The notes: generated by a model not told the origin, from the letters alone. A stretch of DNA of 64,000 bases from Salipiger abyssi (GCF_001975705.1 NZ_CP015093.1:1736001-1800000); one strand, 5' to 3'; positions 38,380 through 50,818 are shown, counted from the stretch's first letter. Made by a program: numbers and translations.

Positions 38380-39609
38380 ATGTGGAACGCCGTGATGGAC
38401 CAAATGCTTCGGCGTCTGATCGTGACGGGAGGGCTGGGGGTCACCTGGCCGGACGGATCACATCGCAGCTACGGACCCGGGGACGGGCCGCATGCCAATG
38501 TGACGCTGAAGGATGATGGCATAATCAGGGAACTGGCCCTGCGCCCGGTGCTGGCGCTGGGCGAGGGCTATATGGACGGGCGGATCGAAGTGCCGCCGCA
38601 GGAGCTCTACGATTTCGTGGCGCTGCTGGTGCGCAATCAGGCGCAGGGGCGAATGCCGGCCTGGTTCAATATCGCGCATGCGCTGCGCGGCTGGCTGCGC
38701 GGGGTGGCGCAGCGCAACAATCCGCTGCGCTCGGCACGCAACGTGCAGCATCACTACGATATTTCGGACGATCTCTACCGGCTCTTCCTCGATGAGGACA
38801 TGCAGTATTCCTGCGCCTATTTCGCCGATCCGAAGATGAGCCTGGAGGATGCGCAGCGCGCCAAGAAGGCGCATATCGCCCGCAAGCTGCATATCGAGCG
38901 CGGCATGCGGGTGCTGGATATCGGCTGCGGCTGGGGCGGGATGGCGCTGACGCTGGCGCGCGATTTCGGCGCGCGGGTCACCGGGGTGACGCTGTCGGAA
39001 AACCAGCTCGCCACGGCACAGAAGCGCGCCGAGGCGGCGGGGCTGGCCGACCGGGTCGAGTTCCGGCTGCTCGATTACCGCAAGATCGGCGAACGCTTCG
39101 ATCGGATCGTCAGCGTCGGCATGCTGGAGCATGTGGGCTATCCGCATCTGCGCGAATATTTCTCCAAGGTGAACGACCTGCTGGAGGATGACGGGATCTC
39201 GCTGATCCACACGATCGGCCATGTCTCGCCGCCCGGCGCCACGTCGAGCTGGATCGACAAGTACATCTTCCCCGGTGGCTATATTCCCAACCTCTCCGAG
39301 GTCTCGGCGGCGGTGGAGCGCTCGGGGCTCTGGTGTACCGATGTGGAGATCCTGCGCGGCCATTACGGCCCGACGCTGAACCACTGGCGCCAGCGCTTCG
39401 AGGCGGCGCTGCCGAAGGTGCGCGAGATGTATGACGAGCGCTTTGTACGCATGTGGCGCTTTTACCTCGTGGCCTGCGAGGCCACATTCGAGGAGACGCG
39501 GCAGGGTGTGTTCCACCTCCAGCTGGCGCACAAGCAATACGCGGTGCCGACGACGCGGGACTATCTCTATCAGGATCGCCACGGTCACATGCTGCACGCG
39601 GCGCAATAG
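38380..39609 (+). CDS. cfa: Cyclopropane-fatty-acyl-phospholipid synthase family protein
   Basis: 409 aa SAM-dependent enzyme modifying unsaturated acyl chains of membrane lipids. N-terminal lipid-binding part, then QHHYDISDDLYRLFLDEDMQYSCAYF, SAM motif VLDIGCGWGGMALTLA, VSVGMLEHVG, and the C-terminal HYGPTLNHWRQRFEAA block. All are characteristic of CFA synthases. ATG 38380 is preferred over GTG 38374 (G-rich site 7 bp upstream). A 42-bp palindrome follows the stop. Confidence 0.9.
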   Translation: MWNAVMDQMLRRLIVTGGLGVTWPDGSHRSYGPGDGPHANVTLKDDGIIRELALRPVLALGEGYMDGRIEVPPQELYDFVALLVRNQAQGRMPAWFNIAHALRGWLRGVAQRNNPLRSARNVQHHYDISDDLYRLFLDEDMQYSCAYFADPKMSLEDAQRAKKAHIARKLHIERGMRVLDIGCGWGGMALTLARDFGARVTGVTLSENQLATAQKRAEAAGLADRVEFRLLDYRKIGERFDRIVSVGMLEHVGYPHLREYFSKVNDLLEDDGISLIHTIGHVSPPGATSSWIDKYIFPGGYIPNLSEVSAAVERSGLWCTDVEILRGHYGPTLNHWRQRFEAALPKVREMYDERFVRMWRFYLVACEATFEETRQGVFHLQLAHKQYAVPTTRDYLYQDRHGHMLHAAQ

Positions 39610-39640
39610 TCCGCGGCTCTCTCCGTCTCTGGATCACCAG

Positions 39641-39682
39641 AGCGCAGCCAAGAATTTTCGTACGAAAATTCTTGGCTGCGCT
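39641..39682. repeat. 42-bp perfect palindrome with CGTACG centre
   Basis: Every base from 39641 to 39682 pairs with its mirror; centre CGTACG at 39659-39664, inner sequence AATTTTCGTACGAAAATT, outer arms AGCGCAGCCAAG/CTTGGCTGCGCT. It lies 31 bp after the cyclopropane synthase stop and 27 bp before the carB -35 box. No T-run. Confidence 0.9.
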
Positions 39683-39708
39683 GTTGCCGTCTGCTGCACC
39701 GATTGGGG

Positions 39709-39736
39709 TTGCACGGGCATCGCGCTTGTCTATAAC
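39709..39736 (+). promoter_or_regulatory. Candidate carB promoter
   Basis: TTGCAC (39709-39714), 16-bp spacer, TATAAC (39731-39736). Leader would be about 75 nt. Confidence 0.55.
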
Positions 39737-39817
39737 GCACGACAATTTGCGGGCAGCGGCGACTCCCCCCGCCCGTTGCCCCATGCCTGACGAACGCGCC
39801 AGAACAGAGGTCGAAAA

Positions 39818-43150
<3,333 letters not shown>

Positions 43151-43438
43151 CTAGAACAGGAGATCGTCTTCATCAGAAGACTGACTTTCCTGCTTCTGCG
43201 GTCGCCGCGAGTTATTCCTTGAACTCTTGAATTCATCTCCATCCAAATTTCGGGGAGGGGTGGATGTCCAAAAGATCTTCGACAGCGCGCGAAAGGCCAC
43301 GCTCGCGGCGATGAGCCCACCGAACTGACCAAACGTATTTCCTGTAAGCGGCAAGACCGATCCTGTATAGGGAATGAACTGCTCTATGACGGAGAGCAGT
43401 GCAGAGACTGCGGCGGCAAAGACAATCGCAACGGGCAT
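43151..43438 (-). CDS. Small membrane protein with charged tail, unknown (low-GC islet)
   Basis: 95 aa. Two hydrophobic segments (residues 2-19 and about 38-56) and a hydrophilic, acidic, Ser-rich C-terminus (QKQESQSSDEDDLLF). AGGAG 8-12 bp before ATG 43438 supports it as a real gene. Its stop codon begins at the base after the carB stop. GC is well below the window average. No recognised family; two-helix membrane proteins of this size occur in phage and mobile DNA, but nothing proves that origin. Confidence 0.6.
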   Translation of the reverse strand: MPVAIVFAAAVSALLSVIEQFIPYTGSVLPLTGNTFGQFGGLIAASVAFRALSKIFWTSTPPRNLDGDEFKSSRNNSRRPQKQESQSSDEDDLLF

Positions 43439-43490
43439 TGGGCAGCTCCTAGAATCGAGGCGATAGTGAGGTGAGCGTGCCTCAAGTGTG

Positions 43491-43504
43491 TCACACTGGT
43501 GTGA
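43491..43504. promoter_or_regulatory. TCACAC-TG-GTGTGA dyad, possible operator
   Basis: Perfect 6-2-6 inverted repeat between the two divergent islet genes, overlapping GATAAT (43503-43508), which could be a -10 box. A site for the neighbouring HTH protein is plausible but unproven. The spacer 43439-43717 has no other gene I can support. Confidence 0.4.
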
Positions 43505-43717
43505 TAATTCTACAAAAAATAACAGTTTCTCTCACTCTTTGCGTCCTTCGCTCTGGGCGAAGTGTGTTTCTTGTGTCACGGGCATCATGGGCTTATACAA
43601 TATATTGACGAAAAGAAGGTTTTGTGCCGATATATGGAGGACACGGAGTTTCTTGTGGAAAATACTTCTGGTGAAATTCTGTACAGTTCGTTACCGTTTC
43701 GAAAACGAGAGCAGGCT

Positions 43718-44200
43718 ATGAACCAGAGCAAATCCTCAAGTGGAGTGACCCTACCGGGGCTACGAGAGAAGCTTTTTCAAGCGGGCGTGACGGTTACAGA
43801 GCTGTCTGACCGCGCTGAACTTTCGAGGCGGACCGTCTATCAGTTGTTTCATGGAAAACCAGTGAAGCAGGGTACTGCGGCAAAAGTTGTGAGAGCGCTA
43901 AAGGAGCTTGGAGGAAACACCTCAGAATATGAAGCATTGGTTGGCATGCAGCGGTTGCGCGAAGAGGGTGTAGACAATGTTGAGCAGCTGCCTGGTACCA
44001 AGAGGCAGCTGTCGGCGCGTGAAAATCTGTCAAAATCGCTCACATTGATTACGGAACTTCACACTGTTTTCGGCCTGCTGCTAAATGACGTTATTGAAGA
44101 TTCTTCACGCCTTCCGAAATCGAGTGAGTGGGTTCGGGTGCAACACCTATTTGAGGAATGTGTAGGTAGGTACCAGAGAATTTCTGAGCTGCGTAAGTAG
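43718..44200 (+). CDS. HTH (Cro/C1-like) protein, unknown (low-GC islet)
   Basis: 160 aa from ATG 43718. A helix-turn-helix of the phage-repressor type lies at about residues 10-65 (LREKLFQAGVTVTELSDRAE then LSRRTVYQLFHGKPV). The remaining 95 residues are helical without known domain. The frame is open upstream to 43562, with another ATG at 43634. A promoter-like TTGACG (43605-43610) and GATATA (43629-43634) would make 43718 the only possible start of the two. Probably controls itself or its divergent partner. Confidence 0.65.
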   Translation: MNQSKSSSGVTLPGLREKLFQAGVTVTELSDRAELSRRTVYQLFHGKPVKQGTAAKVVRALKELGGNTSEYEALVGMQRLREEGVDNVEQLPGTKRQLSARENLSKSLTLITELHTVFGLLLNDVIEDSSRLPKSSEWVRVQHLFEECVGRYQRISELRK

Positions 44201-44286
44201 CAACACTTGCCAGACACTTGCTTCTCCACATCCCCCACCACACCTGCTAAACCGCCCCTGACCTGCCGTTCAGAAGGGCTCCTCCC

Positions 44287-45804
44287 ATGACCACGCCGAA
44301 ACCCGTTGTCCTGACCATCCTCGACGGATGGGGCCTCCGCGACGAGACCGCGTACAACGCCCCCAAACTCGCCAACACCCCCACCATGGACCGGCTCTAC
44401 GCCAGCTGTCCGCATGCCACGCTGGTGACCTTCGGGCCGGATGTGGGGCTGCCCTCCGGGCAGATGGGGAACTCGGAAGTGGGCCATACCAATATTGGCG
44501 CCGGGCGCGTGGTGGCGATGGATCTGGGCCAGATCGACCTTGCCATCGAGGATGGCTCCTTCTTCGACAACGACGCGATCAAGGCGTTTGCGGCAAAGGT
44601 GAAGGACGCCAGCGGCACCGCGCATCTGATGGGCGTGGTCTCGGATGGCGGCGTGCACGGGCATATCGAGCATATCAAGGCGGCGGTGAAGATGATCACC
44701 GATCTGGGCTGCACCGTCGTCGTGCATGCCATCACCGACGGGCGCGACGTGGCGCCGAAGTCGGGTGAGGGTTTCGTCAAGGCGCTGGCCGAGAGCCTGC
44801 CCGAGGGTGCCAGCATCGGCACGGTGATCGGGCGCTACTACGCCATGGACCGCGACAACCGCTGGGAGCGGGTGGAACAGGCCTATGACGCGATGATCCT
44901 CGCCAAGGGCGAGACCGCGCCCGACCCGGTGACGGCGGTCTCCCAGAGCTATGCGCAGGACGTGACCGACGAATTCGTGTTGCCCACGGTGATCGGCGAT
45001 TACAAAGGCGTGATGCCCGGTGACGGGCTCTTCTGTCTCAACTTCCGTGCCGACCGGGCGCGCGAGATCCTCAAGGCCATCGGCGCGCCGGGTTTCGACG
45101 GGTTCGAACGCGAGAAGCCCGAGCTGAGTGCGCTGCTCGGCATGGTCGAGTATTCCACCGATCACAACGCCTATATGGCCACCGCCTATCCCAAGCGCGA
45201 GATCGTCAACACGCTGGGCGAATGGGTGGCGAAACACGGGCTGAAACAGTTCCGCCTGGCGGAGACCGAGAAATACCCGCATGTGACCTTCTTCCTCAAC
45301 GGCGGCAAGGAAACGCCGGAAGAGGGCGAGGACCGGTTCATGCCGAAATCGCCGAAAGTGGCGACCTACGATCTGCAACCGGAGATGTCCGAGCCGGAGG
45401 TGGCGGAGAAATTTATCGAGGCGATCGACAAGGGCTATGACCTCATCGTCACCAATTTCGCCAACCCCGACATGGTCGGCCATACCGGCGATCTCGACGC
45501 GGCGATCAAGGCCTGCGAGGCGGTCGATGACGGGCTCGGCAAGGTGGTGGCCGAGCTGGAGAAGGTCGGCGGCGCGATGATCGTGATCGCCGACCACGGC
45601 AATTGCGAGACGATGTGGGACGATGCGACCAACGGCCCGCACACCGCGCATACCACCAATCTCGTGCCGGTGATCCTGTTCGGCGGGCCCGAGGGCGCGC
45701 AACTCCATGACGGCCGGCTCGCCGATGTGGCGCCGACGCTCTTGCAGTTGATGAACCTGCCGCAGCCCGAGGAAATGACCGGGAAGAGCCTGATCTCCTC
45801 GTGA
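44287..45804 (+). CDS. gpmI: 2,3-bisphosphoglycerate-independent phosphoglycerate mutase
   Basis: 505 aa, Mn2+-dependent glycolytic enzyme. Alkaline-phosphatase-fold metal sites: TILDGWG with the first Asp, catalytic Ser in MGNSEVGHTNIGAG, then ANPDMVGHTGD and IADHGNCE. Length is standard. Its TGA overlaps the GTG start of envC (45801-45804), so glycolysis and division genes share a transcript here. Confidence 0.97.
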   Translation: MTTPKPVVLTILDGWGLRDETAYNAPKLANTPTMDRLYASCPHATLVTFGPDVGLPSGQMGNSEVGHTNIGAGRVVAMDLGQIDLAIEDGSFFDNDAIKAFAAKVKDASGTAHLMGVVSDGGVHGHIEHIKAAVKMITDLGCTVVVHAITDGRDVAPKSGEGFVKALAESLPEGASIGTVIGRYYAMDRDNRWERVEQAYDAMILAKGETAPDPVTAVSQSYAQDVTDEFVLPTVIGDYKGVMPGDGLFCLNFRADRAREILKAIGAPGFDGFEREKPELSALLGMVEYSTDHNAYMATAYPKREIVNTLGEWVAKHGLKQFRLAETEKYPHVTFFLNGGKETPEEGEDRFMPKSPKVATYDLQPEMSEPEVAEKFIEAIDKGYDLIVTNFANPDMVGHTGDLDAAIKACEAVDDGLGKVVAELEKVGGAMIVIADHGNCETMWDDATNGPHTAHTTNLVPVILFGGPEGAQLHDGRLADVAPTLLQLMNLPQPEEMTGKSLISS

Positions 45805-46913
45805 AACGGCTGGCGCTGATCCTGTCGCTGCTCGCCACGCCGGTCCTCGCGCAGGATTCGGCGGAGGCCGCGCGCGCCGCCGCCAAGGCGCTGGAAGAGG
45901 CCTCGGTGCAGCTCGACGAGGCAGAGAGCGCGCGCGACCGGGTGCGGGCGCTGACCCGCACGGTGCAGGCCTATGAGGCCGGGCTCGCCGCCATGCGCGA
46001 GGGGCTGCGCGACGCGGCCATCCGCGAGACCGAACTGTCGCGCCGGCTGCAAAGCCAGGAGGGCGAGATCGCGCAGTTACTGGGCGTGCTCTCCAGCATG
46101 GGCGGCAAGGCGGCACCGGCGGCGATGCTGCATCCGCAGGGGCCGGTGGGCGCCGCGCGAGCGGGAATGATGCTGGCCTCGGTGACGCCGGGGCTGACCG
46201 CCGAGGCGCAGCAACTGCGCGCCGATCTCGACGAGGTGAGCGCGCTGCGAGCGCTGCAACAGAGCGCGGCGGAGACGCTTCAGGAGGGGCTCTCCGGGGT
46301 GCAGCAGGCGCGCACCGAGCTCAGCCAGGCGGTGGCCGACCGCACCGACCTGCCCAGGCGCTTCACCGAGGATGCGGTGAAGACGGCGATCCTGATCTCC
46401 TCCACCGAGACGCTGGAGGGCTTTGCCAGCGGCCTTTCGGAGATCGCCGATAACGAGGTGCTGACCAACCTGCCGCCGATGGGCGACCGCAAGGGCACGC
46501 TGGAGCTGCCGGTGCAGGGCGAGATCCTGCGCCGTGCCGGCGAGACCGACGCGGCGGGGGTTGCCCGGCCGGGCATCGTGATCGCCACGCATCCGCGGGC
46601 GCTGGTCGCGGCCCCCACCGCGGCGACGGTGCGCTACAGCGGCCCGCTGCTCGATTACGGGCTGGTGACGATTCTCGAACCGCAACCGGATCTGCTCTTT
46701 GTCTTCGCCGGGCTCGACACGGTCTATGGCCGCGCCGGCGAAGTTTTGCCGGAAGGCAGCCCCGTCGGGCTGATGGGCGGCGGCGATGGGGACAATCCGT
46801 CACCATCTGTTGATGGGGGTGGCGCTGGACGCACGGAAACGCTCTATATAGAGGTCAGGCAGGGCGATGTACCCGTGGACCCGCTGACGTGGTTCGCAAG
46901 CGACAAGGGATGA
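45801..46913 (+). CDS. envC: EnvC-like murein hydrolase activator
   Basis: 370 aa periplasmic protein. Signal peptide ends VLAQ (residue 18), a long coiled coil follows (about 20-105 and 130-185), then a LytM/M23-like domain (about 250-350). The zinc ligands of active LytM enzymes (HxxxD, HxH) are not seen, as in EnvC, which activates amidases instead of cutting itself. Start GTG 45801 overlaps gpmI; ctpA begins 1 bp after the stop. Confidence 0.88.
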   Translation: MKRLALILSLLATPVLAQDSAEAARAAAKALEEASVQLDEAESARDRVRALTRTVQAYEAGLAAMREGLRDAAIRETELSRRLQSQEGEIAQLLGVLSSMGGKAAPAAMLHPQGPVGAARAGMMLASVTPGLTAEAQQLRADLDEVSALRALQQSAAETLQEGLSGVQQARTELSQAVADRTDLPRRFTEDAVKTAILISSTETLEGFASGLSEIADNEVLTNLPPMGDRKGTLELPVQGEILRRAGETDAAGVARPGIVIATHPRALVAAPTAATVRYSGPLLDYGLVTILEPQPDLLFVFAGLDTVYGRAGEVLPEGSPVGLMGGGDGDNPSPSVDGGGAGRTETLYIEVRQGDVPVDPLTWFASDKG

Positions 46914-46914
46914 T

Positions 46915-48264
46915 ATGGGCATGAACAAGTTTCTGATGGCCGCGCTGGGCGGCACGGTCGCCGGCGTTGTCGCGACCACGCAATTCGTGGGCCCGTTGCT
47001 GGCGCAGGAATCAGCGCGATCGACCTCCGTTTACGAACAGCTCGATCTTTTCGGCGACATCTTCGAGCGCATCCGCGCGCAATATGTCGAGGAGGTGGAC
47101 GAGGGCGAGCTGATCGAGGCCGCGATCAACGGCATGCTCACCTCGCTCGATCCGCACTCCAGCTATCTGGCGCCGGACGATGCCGCCGATATGCGCGTGC
47201 AGACGCGTGGCGAGTTCGGCGGGCTTGGCATCGAGGTCACGCAGGAGGACGGGTTCGTCAAGGTGGTCTCGCCGATCGACGACACCCCCGCCGACGAGGC
47301 CGGGATCGAAGCGGGCGATTTCATCACCCATGTCGACGGCGAGTCGGTGCTGGGCATGACGCTCGACGAGGCGGTCGATCTGATGCGCGGGCCCGTGGGC
47401 TCGGAGATCCTCATCACCGTCGTGCGCGAGGGCGAGGAAGAGCCCTTCGAGGTCTCGATCATCCGCGACAAGATCAAGCTGACCGCCGCCCGCACCCGTC
47501 TCGAAGGCGACACGGTGGTGCTGCGCGTCACCACCTTCAACGACCAGACCTTCACTCAGATGTCCGAAGGGCTGGCCGAGCGTATCGAAGAGGCCGGCGG
47601 GCTCGATCAGATCAACGGCGTGGTACTCGACCTGCGCAACAACCCCGGCGGGTTGCTGACCCAGGCGATCAAGGTGTCCGACGCCTTCCTCGAAAAAGGC
47701 GAAATCGTCTCCACCCGTGGCCGCAACCTCGCCGAGGGCGAGCGCTACAACGCCTCCGAGGGCGATCTGAGCAGCGGCAAGCCGATGGTCGTGCTGATCA
47801 ATGGCGGCTCCGCCTCCGCTTCCGAGATCGTCGCCGGTGCGCTTCAGGATCACCGTCGCGCGGTGGTCGTGGGCACCAAGAGCTTTGGCAAGGGCTCGGT
47901 CCAGACGGTGATGCCGGTGCGCGGCGACGGTGCCATGCGGCTGACAACGGCGCGCTATTACACGCCGTCGGGCCGCTCGATCCAGGCGCTGGGCGTCTCG
48001 CCCGACATCGTCGTCGAACAGCCCCGCGCCCGCCCCGAGAGCGAGGAAGACGACGTGCCCGCGAACCCGTTCACCCGCTCCGAGGCCGATCTGCGCGGCC
48101 GGCTCGACAATGACAGCCTGAGCGAGGAAGAGATCCGCCAGATCGAGGAAGACCGCGCCAAGGCCGAGGCCTCCGCCGCGCTGCGCGAAGAGGATTACCA
48201 GCTGGCCTATGCCATCGACATCCTCAAGGGTCTGAGCGTTCTCGAGACCGAGCAACAGCAATAA
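46915..48264 (+). CDS. ctpA: C-terminal processing peptidase (S41)
   Basis: 449 aa periplasmic serine protease. N-terminal signal/anchor (about residues 5-30), PDZ domain (about 95-175; GLGIEVTQEDGFVKVVSP), and S41 catalytic region with Ser in GGSASASEIVAGAL and Lys in GTKSFGKGSVQT. A Glu-rich tail follows. Trims or destroys periplasmic proteins such as cell-wall hydrolases. An in-frame ATG at 46921 is an alternative start. Closely linked to envC; closed by a strong terminator. Confidence 0.95.
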   Translation: MGMNKFLMAALGGTVAGVVATTQFVGPLLAQESARSTSVYEQLDLFGDIFERIRAQYVEEVDEGELIEAAINGMLTSLDPHSSYLAPDDAADMRVQTRGEFGGLGIEVTQEDGFVKVVSPIDDTPADEAGIEAGDFITHVDGESVLGMTLDEAVDLMRGPVGSEILITVVREGEEEPFEVSIIRDKIKLTAARTRLEGDTVVLRVTTFNDQTFTQMSEGLAERIEEAGGLDQINGVVLDLRNNPGGLLTQAIKVSDAFLEKGEIVSTRGRNLAEGERYNASEGDLSSGKPMVVLINGGSASASEIVAGALQDHRRAVVVGTKSFGKGSVQTVMPVRGDGAMRLTTARYYTPSGRSIQALGVSPDIVVEQPRARPESEEDDVPANPFTRSEADLRGRLDNDSLSEEEIRQIEEDRAKAEASAALREEDYQLAYAIDILKGLSVLETEQQQ

Positions 48265-48270
48265 GCGCGA

Positions 48271-48296
48271 AGGGCGGGGCAGACCCCGCCCTTTTC
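48271..48296 (+). terminator. Intrinsic terminator after ctpA
   Basis: GGGCGGGG (48272-48279), loop CAGA, CCCCGCCC (48284-48291), TTTT. Seven bases after the ctpA stop. Confidence 0.88.
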
Positions 48297-48327
48297 CATT
48301 TTCCGCCAGCGATTTGACGAACAGGCC

Positions 48328-48810
48328 ATGACCCCCGAAGAGATTGCCCGACTGCCCTATCGCCCCTGCGTGGGGGTGATGCTCGTGAATGCCGACAACG
48401 AGGTCTTTGTCGGCCAGCGCATCGACAGCGAAGAGCCCGCCTGGCAGATGCCCCAGGGCGGCGTCGACAAGGGCGAGGCGCCGCGCGACGCGGCGCTGCG
48501 CGAGCTCTGGGAAGAAACCGGTGTGCCCGCCGATCTGGTGACCGTGGAGGCGGAATCCGACGAGTGGTATCCCTATGAGCTGCCGCATCACATCGTGCCG
48601 CGCATCTGGAAAGGGCGCTACAAGGGGCAGGAGCAGAAATGGTTCCTGCTGCGCTTTCACGGCAGCGACGAGCAGGTGAATATCCGTACCGAGCATCCGG
48701 AGTTTTCCACCTGGCGCTGGCTGGCGCCCGACGAGGTGGTGAGCCAGATCGTGCCCTTCAAGCGGAGCGTCTATGAGAAGGTGCTGGCCGGGTTCCGGGA
48801 TCACCTGTGA
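48328..48810 (+). CDS. rppH: RNA pyrophosphohydrolase
   Basis: 160 aa Nudix enzyme removing pyrophosphate from 5'-triphosphate mRNA ends to start decay. Begins with the RppH-type [11 protein letters not shown], and has a full Nudix box [20 protein letters not shown] (then TG). The region [24 protein letters not shown] is also typical. Follows the ctpA terminator; its stop overlaps the next GTG start. Confidence 0.95.
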   Translation: MTPEEIARLPYRPCVGVMLVNADNEVFVGQRIDSEEPAWQMPQGGVDKGEAPRDAALRELWEETGVPADLVTVEAESDEWYPYELPHHIVPRIWKGRYKGQEQKWFLLRFHGSDEQVNIRTEHPEFSTWRWLAPDEVVSQIVPFKRSVYEKVLAGFRDHL

Positions 48811-49274
48811 TCCGGGCGCTTGGTCTGTCTTTGGCGCTGTCGGTCCTTGCGCAGCCCGCGCTGGCGCTGAGCTGCGCGCCCGCGAATGTCATCCAGGACT
48901 TCGCCAATGCCGCCGCCTCGCCGGACAACTGGGTCGTTGCCGACGGCGTGCTGAGCTTCGATCCGGCGCTGTTGCCGCCTTCAGGGCCGGACGGGGCAAA
49001 GAGCCCGGTCAGCTTTACGGCGCGGATCGCCGGGATGGGACTGGGACATGACGGGTTTACGATCCCCTTCGATTGGACGGTGACGGTGCAGCTCACCTGC
49101 GCGGCGCATTGGTGCGGCAGTATCGCGCCGGGCGACTATCTCGCGTTTCTGAAACAGGGCGCGCATGGCTACGAGATGATCGTGGGTCCGTGCCCCGCCT
49201 ATGTGCACCGCGATCCGACCGCGGCGCAGAAGGCGGCGGTTCTGCGCTGTTTCAGGCAGGGCGACTGCGACTGA
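48807..49274 (+). CDS. Secreted Cys-containing protein, unknown function
   Basis: 155 aa. Signal peptide of about 20 residues (ending ALAL or LALS), mature part with six Cys ([31 protein letters not shown]), consistent with disulfides in the periplasm. Start is GTG 48807 overlapping the rppH stop. No family recognised; coupling to rppH may be only positional. Confidence 0.65.
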   Translation: MIRALGLSLALSVLAQPALALSCAPANVIQDFANAAASPDNWVVADGVLSFDPALLPPSGPDGAKSPVSFTARIAGMGLGHDGFTIPFDWTVTVQLTCAAHWCGSIAPGDYLAFLKQGAHGYEMIVGPCPAYVHRDPTAAQKAAVLRCFRQGDCD

Positions 49275-49285
49275 CCATGCATCCC

Positions 49286-49377
49286 CCCGCCCCGGACTTG
49301 ATCCGGGGCCTCTCCCTCGGGCCCCCTTGCTCCGTTCTGGTGGAGAGCATGAGGCCCCGGATCAAGTCCGGGGCGGG
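49286..49377. repeat. 27-bp perfect inverted repeat of the GCCCCGGA/TCCGGGGC family
   Basis: Arms 49286-49312 and 49351-49377 are exact reverse complements; each arm contains GCCCCGGACTTGATCCGGGG or its complement, itself nearly palindromic. Fills the gap between the convergent secreted-protein and transglycosylase genes, so it may end transcription both ways. Confidence 0.85.
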
Positions 49378-49397
49378 ATCTTTTCGCCGATCCTACG

Positions 49398-50675
49398 TTA
49401 CCGCAACGCGTCCAACACCCGCAGCGAGGCATACCCGTCCGGCACCGCGCCAGTGCTCTTCTGATATCCGCGCACGGCGTTGATGGTGAGCGGCCCGATC
49501 CGCCCGTCGATCTTTTCCGGATCGAACCCGGCCTCGCGCAGCCGCGTTTGCAGCTCCATCCGTTCGTCGAGCGTCAGCGCCCGGTCCTCGCGCGGCCAGC
49601 CGTGCCGGATCGGTCCGCCGCCCATGATCCGGTCGCCGAGATGGCCGACCCCGATCACATAGGCATCGGCGCTGTTGTAACGCTCGATCACCGCGAAATT
49701 CTCGAAGATCATGAAGGCCGCGCCCAGATGCCCGCCCGGCAGCAGGATCGAGGCCGGCCCGTGATCGGCCACCGGCTTGCCATCGGTGCCCGTCACCCCG
49801 AGCGCCGCCCAGTCCGACGGCGTCTTCTCGATCTCGCGATCGGCGAGCGTATAGTCGAACCCCTCCGGCAGCGTCACCTCGACACCCCATGGCATGCCCT
49901 TCTGCCAACCGTTTTCGCTCAGGTAATTCGCCGCCGAGGCCAGCGCGTCGGCGGGATCGTCCGACCAGATGTCGCGCCGCCCGTCGCCGTTCCAGTCCTC
50001 GGCCAGCGCCAGGAAGGACGAGGGCATGAACTGGGTATGCCCCATGGCGCCCGCCCAGGATCCCTTCATGTTCGCGGCCACCGTATCGCCGTTTTGCAGG
50101 ATGGTCAGCGCGTCCAGCAACTGCCCTTCGAAGAAAGCCCCGCGCCGCGTGTCATAGGCCAGCGTCGCCAGCGACTGGATCACCGGATCGTCGCCGCGAT
50201 AGGTGCCGAAGGCGCTCTCAAGCCCCCAGATCGCCAGCACCGCCTGCTTGTCGACGCCGTATTTCGCCTCGATCCGGTCGAGCAGCGCGCGGTGCTTCGC
50301 AAGCGCCTTTTTGCCCGCCGCGATCCGTGCCTCCGAGGCGGCGCTGTCTAGATAGACCCAGAGGGTCTTGGTGAATTCGTTCTGGTTGCGGTCGCGCTTC
50401 ACCACCTCGGGGTCGTAGTCCACACCCCGGAACGCCGCGTCGAAGGTGCTGGCGGAAATGCCCTTCTCCAGCGCCCGGCCGCGGAACTCGGCGATCCAGT
50501 CGCGGAAGCCGGCGGCGCCCTTGACGCCCTGCGGCACCTGCGTGGCGCTGCCCTGCGTCGACAGGAAGGGCCGCGCGCTGGGGCGCAGCGATTCCTCCGG
50601 TGCGCCGTCGCCGGGGGCCGCCGCAACACCTGCCGCCCACAGGCTCATGAAAATGCTCAGGATCCGCGTTCTCAT
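49398..50675 (-). CDS. Lytic murein transglycosylase, MltB type
   Basis: 425 aa. Signal peptide (residues 1-19), SLT2/MltB catalytic domain with Glu in LAIWGLESAFGTYRGD, the NGDTVAANMKGSWAGAMGHTQF region, then a C-terminal peptidoglycan-binding domain (LREAGFDPEKIDGRIGPLT). Cuts glycan strands to 1,6-anhydro ends in the periplasm. Start 50675 chosen: GAGGAG about 9 bp upstream and a clean signal peptide (MRTRILSIFMSLW). No lipobox, so it appears soluble, unlike MltB itself. Confidence 0.92.
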   Translation of the reverse strand: MRTRILSIFMSLWAAGVAAAPGDGAPEESLRPSARPFLSTQGSATQVPQGVKGAAGFRDWIAEFRGRALEKGISASTFDAAFRGVDYDPEVVKRDRNQNEFTKTLWVYLDSAASEARIAAGKKALAKHRALLDRIEAKYGVDKQAVLAIWGLESAFGTYRGDDPVIQSLATLAYDTRRGAFFEGQLLDALTILQNGDTVAANMKGSWAGAMGHTQFMPSSFLALAEDWNGDGRRDIWSDDPADALASAANYLSENGWQKGMPWGVEVTLPEGFDYTLADREIEKTPSDWAALGVTGTDGKPVADHGPASILLPGGHLGAAFMIFENFAVIERYNSADAYVIGVGHLGDRIMGGGPIRHGWPREDRALTLDERMELQTRLREAGFDPEKIDGRIGPLTINAVRGYQKSTGAVPDGYASLRVLDALR

Positions 50676-50818
50676 GGCGGTTGCTCCTCTGGTTGCCTCC
50701 GCCACAGGCTACCCCGAAAGCCGGTTTTTGCGAAGCGCCCAGACGCGGCGGGCGCGGTTTCCCGCCATCCGCGTGTGCGCCCGTACCGCAGATCCGGCGG
50801 CGCGGTCTTGCCAGGATC

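Larger units (their letters stand above)
43151..44215. other. Low-GC islet between carB and gpmI
   Basis: About 1.06 kb holding two unknown genes transcribed away from each other. I counted about 51 % GC across 43741-44160 and about 40 % across 43501-43680, against well over 60 % on both sides. No integrase, transposase, tRNA or target repeat is visible at its edges. Confidence 0.7.

Noticed and set aside
43488..43721. 77-codon frame in the low-GC islet before the HTH gene
   Set aside because: No ribosome binding site, overlaps the promoter-like region and the HTH start, and low GC weakens chance-frame statistics less, but nothing supports translation.
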